From Bifidobacterium crudilactis (GTDB lineage: Bacteria; Actinomycetota; Actinomycetes; Actinomycetales; Bifidobacteriaceae): a stretch of 64,000 nucleotides of DNA. Made by a program: the position numbers and the translations under genes. Positions 47,656 through 56,574 of this stretch are shown in pieces. The notes under the pieces were generated by a model. That model searched no databases. It saw only the letters and a program-made list of their open reading frames with translations, and was not told the origin of the DNA. Where the stretch lies: contig NZ_JHAL01000002.1 of the NCBI RefSeq assembly GCF_000738005.1, positions 804,634 through 868,633 on the forward strand. Reading direction: 5' to 3'. The stretch's first letter is position 1. Each line of letters starts with the position of its first letter.

Positions 47656-47660
47656 CACCA

Positions 47661-47708
47661 TCGAGCACCTCATGGCTGAGAAAACACGGCGTTCAGCCAG
47701 GTGCTCGA
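47661..47708 (-). terminator. Hairpin downstream of the pnt operon
   Basis: TCGAGCACCT (47661-47670) and AGGTGCTCGA (47699-47708) pair perfectly, extended by GGCTGA/TCAGCC after a three-base bulge. It starts 13 bp past the pntB stop. There is no clear U-tract. Confidence 0.55.
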
Positions 47709-47721
47709 AATCAGACCAATC

Positions 47722-49128
47722 CTAAGCGTCGAGTTCCTTCACAGCCGCGATGATGGCCTGCAACTCCGCTTTGGCGTCACCGAAGAGCATCTGCGTGTTC
47801 GGGGTGAAGTAGAGCTCGTTCTCGATACCCGCATAGCCCTTTCCTCTGCCACGCTTGATGACCACAACGTTCTGTGCTTTGTCGACATCGAGTATCGGCA
47901 TTCCCGAAACCGCGGTTCCGGGCTTCCTGGCCGCTGGATTGGTGACATCATTCGCTCCGACGACCAGGGAAATCGAAGCCCCGGGAAACTGCGGATTGAT
48001 GTCATCCAAATCGACGAGCTCCTCGTACGGCACATTCGCTTCGGCAAGCAGCACGTTCATGTGGCCGGGCATGCGACCTGCGACAGGGTGAATCGCGTAC
48101 AGCACTTCAATGCCTCGTGCTTTGAGCAACTCCCCCAAATCCGCGAGTTCACGTTGCGCCTGCGCCTGAGCAAGTCCGAACCCAGGTGTGAAAATGACCT
48201 TTTGCGCATAGGCAAGCTGAACGGCCACATCATCAGCAGTGGTCTCGCGCATGCTTCCTTCCGGGCCGTCCGCATCGTCGTGACTGGTCGAATCTCCGAA
48301 ACCACCGAGCAGAACGCTCGAAAGCGGACGATTCATGGCCTTGGCCATCAGTACCGACAGCGTCACGCCCGCGGCTCCCACCAAGGCGCCCGCGATAATC
48401 AACGCCACATTGTCGATGGCCAGACCACTCATGGCCACCGCTGTACCCGTGCAGGCGTTGAGCACGGAAATGACCACTGGCATGTCCGCTCCGCCAATCG
48501 GGAACACGAAGAGCAGGCCGTACAGCAATGCGAACAATGCCGTCAGAACGGACCAGAGCAGCCTCTGTTCGGGTCGAAGGACCAGCATGACCACGCTCGC
48601 CACAGCAAGGACGGCACATGCAAGGTTCCACAGATTCTTGGCCGGCAGCGCCAACGGCCTGCCTGGAATGATTCCCTGAAGTTTGCCCGCCGCAACCAAC
48701 GAGCCGGTGAAGGTCACGGAGCCGATAAGCACACCGAGCCCTGCCGTCACCAACACGACAGTATCGGGGGTCTTTGCCGAGGCAAGGATGTCGTTCAAGG
48801 CAACGAGCGCCGCAGCGCCTCCGCCAACGGTATTGAAGACGGACACCAATTGCGGCATATCCGTCATCTTGACCTTCTTGGCGGAGTAGACACCTGCCAC
48901 ACCACCGACTGCCACACCAGCCACCAGGACGATGACAGCCGTGGAGGAGATGAAGCCTGCTGCGAAAAGATGGGCAAAGGCCATAATCACGGCAATCACC
49001 ATACCCGCCGCGGATATCTGATTGCCTTTGCGCGCGGATTTAGGCGAGTTCATGAAGTGCAGTCCGATTACGAACATCACAGCCGCCAGAAGATATACGA
49101 ACCATGCGACGATATCGATGGTGCTCAT
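47722..49128 (-). CDS. pntB: NAD(P) transhydrogenase subunit beta
   Basis: PntB is the membrane and NADP(H)-binding part of the proton-translocating transhydrogenase. The 468-residue protein has about eight or nine hydrophobic helices in its first 280 residues. The C-terminal Rossmann domain has VIFTPGFGLAQAQAQ, VLYAIHPVAGRMPGHMNVLLAEA, SLVVGANDVTNPAA and VIKRGRGKGYAG. Its start overlaps the preceding gene by four bases (ATGA type). Together the three pnt genes interconvert NADH/NADP+ and NADPH/NAD+ at the cost or gain of a proton gradient. Confidence 0.93.
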   Translation of the reverse strand: MSTIDIVAWFVYLLAAVMFVIGLHFMNSPKSARKGNQISAAGMVIAVIMAFAHLFAAGFISSTAVIVLVAGVAVGGVAGVYSAKKVKMTDMPQLVSVFNTVGGGAAALVALNDILASAKTPDTVVLVTAGLGVLIGSVTFTGSLVAAGKLQGIIPGRPLALPAKNLWNLACAVLAVASVVMLVLRPEQRLLWSVLTALFALLYGLLFVFPIGGADMPVVISVLNACTGTAVAMSGLAIDNVALIIAGALVGAAGVTLSVLMAKAMNRPLSSVLLGGFGDSTSHDDADGPEGSMRETTADDVAVQLAYAQKVIFTPGFGLAQAQAQRELADLGELLKARGIEVLYAIHPVAGRMPGHMNVLLAEANVPYEELVDLDDINPQFPGASISLVVGANDVTNPAARKPGTAVSGMPILDVDKAQNVVVIKRGRGKGYAGIENELYFTPNTQMLFGDAKAELQAIIAAVKELDA

Positions 49129-49478
49129 AGTGCTTTGTCCTTCTTTGCGGCGTTTTTCTTGTCTGAGTCAGAGCCTTCGGCGTCTTCCTTCTTCTTCGGT
49201 GTCGATGATTTGAACATCTCCAGCATGCGGTCGGTGACCACATACCCTCCGACCACATTCATCGTGCCGAGCACCGCAGCCAGGAATATGAACACATACG
49301 ACAGCGGGGAATCCGCGTGCGCAGCGACGATGACCACGCCGACGATGACGATGCCGTGTATGGAGTTGGCACCGCTCATCAGCGGCGTGTGCAGAGTGGC
49401 TGGCACCTTGCCGATGACCTCCACGCCCAGCAGCAACGCCAGTATGAACATGGTGATGGGAACTACGAGTTCTTCCAT
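49125..49478 (-). CDS. pntAB: NAD(P) transhydrogenase subunit alpha, membrane part
   Basis: This 117-residue protein holds three hydrophobic helices (MEELVVPITMFILALLLGVEV, IHGIVIVGVVIVAA and the third before TDRMLEMF) and a lysine-rich tail. It corresponds to the membrane end of E. coli PntA, here split off as in Rhodospirillum and many actinobacteria. LHTPLMSGANSIHGI is highly characteristic. It sits between pntAA (2-bp gap) and pntB (4-bp overlap). Confidence 0.92.
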   Translation of the reverse strand: MEELVVPITMFILALLLGVEVIGKVPATLHTPLMSGANSIHGIVIVGVVIVAAHADSPLSYVFIFLAAVLGTMNVVGGYVVTDRMLEMFKSSTPKKKEDAEGSDSDKKNAAKKDKAL

Positions 49479-49480
49479 GA

Positions 49481-50617
49481 TTACTTATCCTCCTCGGCCT
49501 GACCGGCAACGATGAGCGCCCTGTCAAGTTCTCGACTCATGTCCATGTGCAGACCGCCGTTCTCGCCAAGGAAGTGCGCCAAGGTATCGGCGAGGTTGCG
49601 CGACAGCAGCTTAGATGCCGTCGAAGCGACCTCACTGGCGAGATTCGGACATCCCAGAATCGTGACTCCACCCTCGGTAAGCGTGGTTCCCGGAACTGAG
49701 CCTTCGACGTTGCCGCCCAACCCGCTGGCCGCGCAGTCTACGATGACCGCTCCCCTGTGCAGGCCGTTTACGCCGTTCGAAGTCAGCAGCACCGGTGGCT
49801 TTCGGCCAGGAACCTTGGCGGTGGTGATGACGATGTCGAATTGTGCAGCGCTCTCGTCAACCGCCCGCTGCTGTTCGGCCTGTTCTTTATCGGTGAGTTG
49901 GCGCGCATAGCCACCTTCTCCCTGGCCTGAAGACAGGTCAATGCCCAAATCGAGGAATTTGGCGCCCAACGATTCGATTTCCTCACGTGCCGCGGGCCTG
50001 ACGTCATAGGCGGCGACCACGGCTCCGAGACGTTTGGCCGTACCAATCGCCTGAAGTCCCGCGATTCCAGCGCCCAGAACCAACACCTTCGCGGGACGTA
50101 TCGTCCCTGCCGCGGTTGTCATCATCGGCAGAAACGAGCCATAGGCGTTGGCGGCCACAAGAGCGGCCTTATACCCCATCACTGAGTTTTGCGAGGTCAT
50201 CTCGTCCATCGACTGGGCCGAGCTGAGCTGCCTTGGCAGACGTTCCAGCGCGACGGATACGAGTCCGGCAGATTGCAGCTTTTGCAGATACTGCTCATCC
50301 GTGAAGGAAGACAGCATACCGAGAATCCAAGTTCCGGGGGCAAGACCGGAGATGACATCGCCTTCCGGTCTGCCGACGAAGCCGATGGCGTCCGCCCGCG
50401 ACATCACAAATGCTCTGTCCTGCACATCGACATTCGCCTGACGATAGTCATCGTCACTGAAACCCGCCGCCAATCCGGCACCGGACTCGATGCAGCATGA
50501 CACGTTCAGACGCTTCAGTCTGCTCGCCACATCCGGAGTAAGAGCGACCCGCGATTCCTCCGGGGCCTGTTCGCATAGGATTCCGTACATCACCATCAAT
50601 CGGTTTTCTAGACCCAT
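49481..50617 (-). CDS. pntAA: NAD(P) transhydrogenase subunit alpha, NAD-binding part
   Basis: The 378-residue soluble subunit resembles alanine dehydrogenase: CEQAPEESRVALTPDVA at the N-terminus, VLVLGAGIAGLQAIGTAKRLGAVVAAYDVRP as the NAD motif, and IDLSSGQGEGGYARQL for the mobile loop. The C-terminal LARRLADT-like segment and absence of membrane helices show the split type. The first Met at 50615-50617 or an internal one (MVMYGIL) could start it. The gene is divergent from the acyl-CoA ligase gene. Confidence 0.92.
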   Translation of the reverse strand: MGLENRLMVMYGILCEQAPEESRVALTPDVASRLKRLNVSCCIESGAGLAAGFSDDDYRQANVDVQDRAFVMSRADAIGFVGRPEGDVISGLAPGTWILGMLSSFTDEQYLQKLQSAGLVSVALERLPRQLSSAQSMDEMTSQNSVMGYKAALVAANAYGSFLPMMTTAAGTIRPAKVLVLGAGIAGLQAIGTAKRLGAVVAAYDVRPAAREEIESLGAKFLDLGIDLSSGQGEGGYARQLTDKEQAEQQRAVDESAAQFDIVITTAKVPGRKPPVLLTSNGVNGLHRGAVIVDCAASGLGGNVEGSVPGTTLTEGGVTILGCPNLASEVASTASKLLSRNLADTLAHFLGENGGLHMDMSRELDRALIVAGQAEEDK

Positions 50618-50768
50618 CCGATGTCCTTCTTATCGTGCATGCAGGGATTGCATGATTTCACTATGCACAGTGTATACATTATTCGTACAGCGGCATATTC
50701 GTGTGTCTGCGCTGCTTTCTCCATTCCACAGGATAGTGTTGTTAGGTCGTATAGATAGAGGAGAGAGC

Positions 50769-52784
50769 GTGTCTTTAATCACATCTGCGAAATCCCACCT
50801 TGTTGCGATGGCACAACGTGCAGCGACCCTGGGAAGATACCGCGAAACCGAGGAATTTGATGGCAACGAAGCATCCTCTTCTTCGGTGAACATGCCTGCG
50901 GTCACAGAGACCGTGGTGCACGATTGGTCTACAGGATATCCCACCATCACCGAAATCGACTCGAAATCGGGTCTGCTCACCACCTCGACCGCGGGTGCGG
51001 GCGGCATCCCCGACGACATGACGGTGTACGACCTGTACGCTTCCCGAGCACAAACAATGCCCGACGAGCCGATGTATCACTTCCAGCGCAACGGCAAGTG
51101 GGTCAGCAGAAGCACCACCGAAACCCTGAACGACATTCGCTCGACCGCCAAAGGGCTGTTGCACGCAGGTATGCGCAAAGGTGACTCGGTGGCGTTCATG
51201 TGCCACACCAGTTACGAGTGGAATATCGTCGATGCCGCGGTGCTGGCGGTCGGTGGCGTCATCGCCACAATATACGACACGGATTCCGCAGAGCAGATTC
51301 GCTACATCGTGAACAATTCCGATGCGAGCCTGCTGATTGTGGAAACTCGGGAGATGCGCGAAAAGGCCGATGGAGCCATACAGGAATGCGAAAGCCTACA
51401 ACGCATAGCCTGCTTGGAAAACGGCGCTCTGGAAGAGTTGCAGGCTTACGGTGCATCCGTCAGCGACGAGGAGCTCGACGCCCGTCTAGCCTCCATCAAA
51501 GCGAGCGATTTGTGCTCGATCGTATATACTTCCGGTTCGACCGCGGCACTCAAGGGCGTGGAAATGACCCACGCGCATTACTGTAATCTCGCCGTGAACC
51601 TCAATGCGTATATTCCCGACCTTCTGGGAGACACCGACGGTTCGGTGCTGCTGTTCCTCCCCCAGGCCCACTCATTCGCACGAGCGATAAACTACGCCTG
51701 CGCATTCAGTTCGATTCAGATTTTCATCGCCCAAGGCATCAAATCCTTGATATCCGACCTGCAGGTTGCCAAACCAACCGTGATGATCGGCGTGCCTCGC
51801 GTATTCGAAAAGGTATACAACGCGGCATCGCAAAAGGCCGGTCACGGAGCCAAAGGCATGGTGTTCGCCGCCGCTGCCGTCGCGGCTCAGGACTACATGA
51901 GGCAGGTCTCCGAATCAGGCAAGGCGAATACGAGAACCGGCATACGTCGTGCACTCTTCGACCCGGTGGTCTACAGCTCGCTCAGGCAGGCTCTTGGCGG
52001 ACGCGCGAAGTGGATTGTCTCCGGCGGAGCCCCTCTGGACCCGGCATTGCTCAGCTTCTTCCGAGGAGCCGATGTGCCGGTATACGAAGGTTATGGTCTT
52101 ACCGAGACCACGGCTCCCTGCGCCTTCAGCCCCTTGGGCACGCCGTTCCATGAAGGGTCGGTCGGCATTGCCTTCCCTGATTTCTCGCTGCGTATCGCCA
52201 AGGATGGCGAGATTCAGATATCCGGAACGAGTGTGTTCCACAGGTATCACAAGAACGACGAGGCAACCGCAAGCTCCTTCACCGAGGACGGCTGGTATGC
52301 CACCGGTGATTTGGGTCGTTTGGATGGTGACGGTTTCCTGTACATCACCGGCCGTAAGAAGGACCTTATCATCACCGCCGGTGGAAAGAACGTCTCCCCC
52401 GGTCCCATCGAGGAAGTCATTCAACGTTCTGAGGTGGTTTCCCGCGCGGTTGTTCTCGGAGATAAACGCCCGTTCATTTCCGCGTTGGTCACTTTGGACG
52501 AGGAGACACTGCGTCCTTGGCTTGCTTCGAAGGGCCTGAACAAGGATATGCCCGTATCCCAGGCAGCACAGAATGCCGCGGTACGGGCGGAGGTTCAGAA
52601 GTTCGTGGACGAAGCCAATGAAGGCGTCTCCCGTGCCGAGTCTGTCCGTAAATTCATCATTCTGCCGGAAGATTTTACTCAGGAGAACGGTCTGCTGACC
52701 GCCTCGATGAAGGTCATCCGTCCGAAGGTGATTTCGCGATACACCGAGCTGCTCAACACCCAGATGTATACACCGCGCAAGTAA
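50769..52784 (+). CDS. Long-chain fatty acid--CoA ligase (AMP-forming)
   Basis: The 671-residue adenylate-forming enzyme activates fatty acids to acyl-CoA. It shows the P-loop IVYTSGSTAALKGVEMTHAHY, YEGYGLTETTAPC, and the hinge ATGDLGRLDGDGFLYITGRKKDLIITAGGKNVSPGPIEE with the catalytic Lys in the C-terminal domain. The GTG at 50769 is preferred because GGAGAGAG precedes it. The frame is open back to 50490 but that part lies inside pntAA. An internal ATG at 50808 is possible. Bifidobacteria do not oxidise fatty acids, so incorporation of exogenous acids is the more likely use. Confidence 0.88.
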   Translation: MSLITSAKSHLVAMAQRAATLGRYRETEEFDGNEASSSSVNMPAVTETVVHDWSTGYPTITEIDSKSGLLTTSTAGAGGIPDDMTVYDLYASRAQTMPDEPMYHFQRNGKWVSRSTTETLNDIRSTAKGLLHAGMRKGDSVAFMCHTSYEWNIVDAAVLAVGGVIATIYDTDSAEQIRYIVNNSDASLLIVETREMREKADGAIQECESLQRIACLENGALEELQAYGASVSDEELDARLASIKASDLCSIVYTSGSTAALKGVEMTHAHYCNLAVNLNAYIPDLLGDTDGSVLLFLPQAHSFARAINYACAFSSIQIFIAQGIKSLISDLQVAKPTVMIGVPRVFEKVYNAASQKAGHGAKGMVFAAAAVAAQDYMRQVSESGKANTRTGIRRALFDPVVYSSLRQALGGRAKWIVSGGAPLDPALLSFFRGADVPVYEGYGLTETTAPCAFSPLGTPFHEGSVGIAFPDFSLRIAKDGEIQISGTSVFHRYHKNDEATASSFTEDGWYATGDLGRLDGDGFLYITGRKKDLIITAGGKNVSPGPIEEVIQRSEVVSRAVVLGDKRPFISALVTLDEETLRPWLASKGLNKDMPVSQAAQNAAVRAEVQKFVDEANEGVSRAESVRKFIILPEDFTQENGLLTASMKVIRPKVISRYTELLNTQMYTPRK

Positions 52785-52828
52785 CCGGGCGAGCTGCTCC
52801 ACTGTAGCTCACATCTCATCCCTAGAAT

Positions 52829-53167
52829 CGAAACTGTGCATGATGGCACGCGAGGCTTGGTAATTCCTGTGCTTCGCGTGCACTCATGCACAGTTTCGTT
52901 TAGGACAGCTCTCAGAGCGGATGGGAACTGTACATATGAGCATGTGAAGCACGCCGATTTGCTGGCCTAACGTGCTGGTTTGCACAGTTTCAACTCAGGC
53001 TGCTGCGGAACTGTGCGTATGAGCACGCGTGGGAGCCGTATGAGGGTGCTGCGCGTGCTGGTTTGCACAGTTTCGGCTCGGGATGCGCCCACCATCTGCG
53101 GAACTGTGCCTATCGGCACGCCTGGGAGCCATATGAGGGTGCTGCGCGTGCCATTACGCACAGTTCC
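52829..53167. repeat. Tandem array of four GAACTGTGC two-stem hairpin elements
   Basis: Units lie at 52829-52898, 52925-52991, 53008-53074 and 53100-53167, with 16-26 bp between them. Each begins GAA(A)CTGTGC or a close variant, has an inner GCACGC/GCGTGC stem and ends GCACAGTT(T)C. Units 3 and 4 are nearly identical across the apical loop (GGGAGCC.TATGAGGGTGCTG). The first has perfect 15-bp outer arms. They fill the 393-bp gap between the convergent acyl-CoA ligase and pilin-like genes. No U-tract suggests simple termination. Confidence 0.85.
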
Positions 53168-53177
53168 GTGACACTCA

Positions 53178-56100
53178 TCAGATGAGGATGTTGGCGGTGG
53201 CCTCCGCACAGTGCGACAGGTAGTACGGGCGTACCGCGAACATGAGGAACGCGCCGCCGATAATCAGCAGGAGCAGGATGCCGACACCACCCGTGTACGG
53301 CAGGTTCGCCAGACTCTTCGACGGGTCGGCCACCGTCACCGAATGCCCGTCCTGACTCACATACGCGAGGTTCGTGCCACTGGTACGATACGACGCCAAC
53401 TCCACCTCGGTGGCATTCGGGTACCACACGGGAACCACCTCCACACCGAAATCAGACACCTTGAAATACTCGTCAGGAGCCTTCGTCTCCTTGAACGAGA
53501 GTTCACGAGCCTCAACACCCAGCAACGTGAGCTTGCCCGTACCATCCGATGCGGTCTCCACCTCTGCTCCGCCCGTAGCATCCAAGCGATACACCCCGTC
53601 CGACAGCTCCTTGAACTTCAACGGATTCCCGTCACGGCTCACCTTGAACGTCGCGCCACCAAGCTTCTTCGATGCATCATCCTTATCCACCTTCACCACA
53701 TCCACCTTGAACGAATACACATTCGACGCAGCAGTCTTCCACTCCGTGCCATCCTCGTTATCCGCCCAACCGGTAGTCGCCGTACCCGCATGGGAACGAG
53801 TCAGCTTCACCTCATTCACATTCGCCACAGTATTACCACCACCAGGAGCCGCATACCTGGTACCATCCCCAGCAGCCAACACCGCCGCATACCGGACACG
53901 AATCAACGACCCCACAGGCACACTGGTCTTGTTCGCCACCGGAGAAGCACCATCCGTCGCGAACAAGGCCTTCAACCCATCCACACGCAGAGTCTTCCCA
54001 TCACCAGCCACCACGACAGACACCCCAGTTGAAGCAATATCAACCGGCTCGGTGGGCGAGAGCGCATCCACGAACACCTCAACCGTGCCCGACTGCAACA
54101 CCAATCCATCCTTCACCGCATCCTCAACCCCGAACACATACGAGCCATACGACACCGACGACGACGCGAACGCGGTCGACAACTCAGGCACCCGCAACGC
54201 TACCTCAAACTCCACCACACTACCCACATCGAAACCATCCAACCCATCATCGTTTACCACACGCTTCGCCACATCCGTGACGCTCGTCTTCAACGCGGCC
54301 CGGCCCAAACGCGGCTTGCCCTTCACCCCCGCGTCAGCGAAATCCACCATCCCGTCCTCGACCACATCCTCCAACGCCTCGTTGAACACCTTCGTGCCCA
54401 CGATAATCGGCAGAGAACCACCAGACGACTGCGTCGAATCCACAATCAGATACAAACCAGGACCAGACACCGGCAGCGTCTCCGTCGACTCAGGCTGAGG
54501 GAACGTACCAGCGGGCAAACTCCCAGCAGAAGCACCCAAAGCATCCGTATGCTTCGCCAACTCCTGGGCGAACACCTGCAAACTCCCCGCATACGGACTA
54601 AACGCACTCGTCACATCATCCGACAACGGGTCAGTCGGATAGCCAAGCCACTGCGACGCCACCCAACCCATCGGATTACCCGCATCCACATCACTACCAC
54701 CAGCAGTCTCGGCAGCATTCTTCAACACCGTCTTCAACCCACTGGGAACGGTAGGCGTATCCAACCGCACGCTCTTCAACGCACCAGTCTGATCAAACAC
54801 CTCACCGCTGTAATCACCGATTTTGTACGCCGTCAACGCGCCATCAGACCGCCCCGTCAACTCAATGCCATAGGAAGGAGGAGACTTAATATTCAACGCA
54901 CACACACCATCACCATCCGCCGTGACCGTACCCGTCACCGGCACCGTCGCACGATTCGACCAGCCAACAGTATCCGAACCATCCTGCTGACCCCACATCG
55001 ACAAGATGTAATCCTTACCAGGCGTCAGCGTCTCGCACGGCACCACCATATTGCCATCCGACTTCGCCGCCGCATCATAATTCGTCCGCCCCGAAGCCAC
55101 CACCCCACCCGAAACATCCTCAGGGTCAACCAGCTTCCAACCCAACCCAGACTGAGACTCCAGATTCGAAGAACCCTCCAAATCCCTCAACACCCACTTG
55201 CCACCGACACCAGCATCCTGCTCGATATACGGGGTCTTCGACAACACCACACTCGTCTCAGCATCCACAAACGTTAACCGCAACGAATCAGGAGAAGCAC
55301 TGTCCGGAGCATTCAACACCTGAGACTGATTCCCACTATGCGCAGACAACAACAGATTATCAAGCTCCAAACGAACAGCAGGCCGCAACCCGAGACCGGT
55401 GACGTCCGTATAGTAATAGTCCGGGTAACCGTCGTACCTCACACCGAGCGCAACGTATGCGCTGATCCAGTAAGCAGAACGCAACCAAGAGCCAGAAGCA
55501 CCGTTGGCACTATTACAAGCAGTTTCAGGGCACTGACGTTTGTTGTTTTCAGCAGTATTACTAATGCCATCATCGGCATTGAAATACTCTGCCATATCAC
55601 CCGTCGATAACGGAAACACGCGATACGAACCCACAGAATCGGTCTGATCAGAAGAATTAAACCCAGAACTACAGCCCGCAGCCGCGCCCTTGGTACAAAC
55701 CCCGGGCAACTGCGTCGTAGCACCCATCTGGTTCAACTCGACATCAGAATAATACGTGTCAGAACCCAACTGCTGAGACACCTTAGCCACATACGACTCA
55801 ACCGACGCCCGCTTGGTCTCAGTGTCAGCAATACCAGCATCGAACGTGTTACACGGATACCCGCTGCACAGCGAACCAGCAGCAAACGTGAACGGGGTGG
55901 TTATCACGTCATCCGCCCACAACAACACCTCGTTCGGAGCCAACTGCGTCGTCTTCGACCACACCCACGAATAATGCGTATTATTTGCCCTCGGAGAACG
56001 ATTTTCCGTGTTGTCGTTAGGCCCTTTACCCAAAACCAGGTACTTGCCATCAACCTGAGCAGTATCAGCATCACCCGACTCAACCATCTTCGCCGCATTC

Positions 56101-56384
56101 GGTATAGCGCTCCCCGACTTGCCGAACAACACCTTACGAGCACCATCCGCAGTCGCACCCTCAGACCGCATGGGCATCTCACCATCGCTCATAGTGCTGA
56201 AATACCCATCCGGCCCCAAGTCAAATGAATCAGCCTCAGCATGCTCGACCGGCAACGCCACCAGCACTCCGGTAAGCAGCATGAACATAGAAAGTACGAA
56301 TGCGGAAACAGCAAGAGCCCTTCGATGCACCTCGCTCCCTCGGGATACTGGGAAAAGAGCAACAAACGCACGAATCCGACCCAT
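53178..56384 (-). CDS. Pilin-like LPXTG surface protein with a fimbrial isopeptide (D2) domain
   Basis: The 1068-residue protein has a signal peptide (AVSAFVLSMFMLLTGVLV, cleavage near AEA-DSF). An N-terminal region contains GSWLRSAYWISAYVALGV and GLGLRPAVRLEL, which recalls the DUF6273 WWLRS...GVRPA pattern. A D2-like fimbrial isopeptide domain follows (about 695-860), then a SpaA-like domain (VDVVKVDKDDASKKLGGATF to ELSFKETKAPDEYF), the sorting motif LPYTGG at 1028-1033 and a hydrophobic tail. The ATG at 56384 has a weak ribosome binding site. A GTG at 56328-56330 after GAGGGAGCGAG would give a more typical signal peptide (MHRRALAV). A G10 tract lies 31 bp upstream and may control the frame. 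No sortase is adjacent. Confidence 0.85.
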   Translation of the reverse strand: MGRIRAFVALFPVSRGSEVHRRALAVSAFVLSMFMLLTGVLVALPVEHAEADSFDLGPDGYFSTMSDGEMPMRSEGATADGARKVLFGKSGSAIPNAAKMVESGDADTAQVDGKYLVLGKGPNDNTENRSPRANNTHYSWVWSKTTQLAPNEVLLWADDVITTPFTFAAGSLCSGYPCNTFDAGIADTETKRASVESYVAKVSQQLGSDTYYSDVELNQMGATTQLPGVCTKGAAAGCSSGFNSSDQTDSVGSYRVFPLSTGDMAEYFNADDGISNTAENNKRQCPETACNSANGASGSWLRSAYWISAYVALGVRYDGYPDYYYTDVTGLGLRPAVRLELDNLLLSAHSGNQSQVLNAPDSASPDSLRLTFVDAETSVVLSKTPYIEQDAGVGGKWVLRDLEGSSNLESQSGLGWKLVDPEDVSGGVVASGRTNYDAAAKSDGNMVVPCETLTPGKDYILSMWGQQDGSDTVGWSNRATVPVTGTVTADGDGVCALNIKSPPSYGIELTGRSDGALTAYKIGDYSGEVFDQTGALKSVRLDTPTVPSGLKTVLKNAAETAGGSDVDAGNPMGWVASQWLGYPTDPLSDDVTSAFSPYAGSLQVFAQELAKHTDALGASAGSLPAGTFPQPESTETLPVSGPGLYLIVDSTQSSGGSLPIIVGTKVFNEALEDVVEDGMVDFADAGVKGKPRLGRAALKTSVTDVAKRVVNDDGLDGFDVGSVVEFEVALRVPELSTAFASSSVSYGSYVFGVEDAVKDGLVLQSGTVEVFVDALSPTEPVDIASTGVSVVVAGDGKTLRVDGLKALFATDGASPVANKTSVPVGSLIRVRYAAVLAAGDGTRYAAPGGGNTVANVNEVKLTRSHAGTATTGWADNEDGTEWKTAASNVYSFKVDVVKVDKDDASKKLGGATFKVSRDGNPLKFKELSDGVYRLDATGGAEVETASDGTGKLTLLGVEARELSFKETKAPDEYFKVSDFGVEVVPVWYPNATEVELASYRTSGTNLAYVSQDGHSVTVADPSKSLANLPYTGGVGILLLLIIGGAFLMFAVRPYYLSHCAEATANILI

Positions 56385-56414
56385 GAGAGCACCACCACCG
56401 AAGCGAAAACAGCA

Positions 56415-56424
56415 CCCCCCCCCC
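56415..56424 (-). promoter_or_regulatory. G10 homopolymer tract upstream of the pilin-like gene (candidate phase-variation site)
   Basis: Ten C residues on the plus strand read as G10 on the coding strand. A GTG at 56449-56451 opens a frame through the tract. With 10 G it runs out of frame (to 56236), while 9 or 12 G would join it in frame to the pilin-like gene (reading ...GRGGGCCFRFGGGALMGRIRAF). The tract sits between the nearest promoter-like AT-rich DNA (about 56500-56520) and the proposed start codons. Confidence 0.65.
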
Positions 56425-56574
56425 GCGACCGTTCTTAACCCAGCGAAACACCTGGAATCAGCGAAAGGAACATGCGACGAACATGATGAACAATATAGTA
56501 CAGCATGTTCGTATTTACCTCAGCAGCTTAAAGCATTTTATATATCAGAGACAAGCCGTGCCAAGTTCTGCGTA

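Noticed and set aside
52829..53167. The four tandem repeats as a CRISPR array
   Set aside because: Units are 67-70 bp with internal palindromes, the gaps are 16-26 bp and uneven, repeats are not identical, and there are no cas genes.
54029..55277. Plus-strand His/Arg/Thr-rich frames opposite the pilin-like gene
   Set aside because: Their composition reflects the antisense strand of a Val/Asp/Gly-rich protein; no start signal or known domain.
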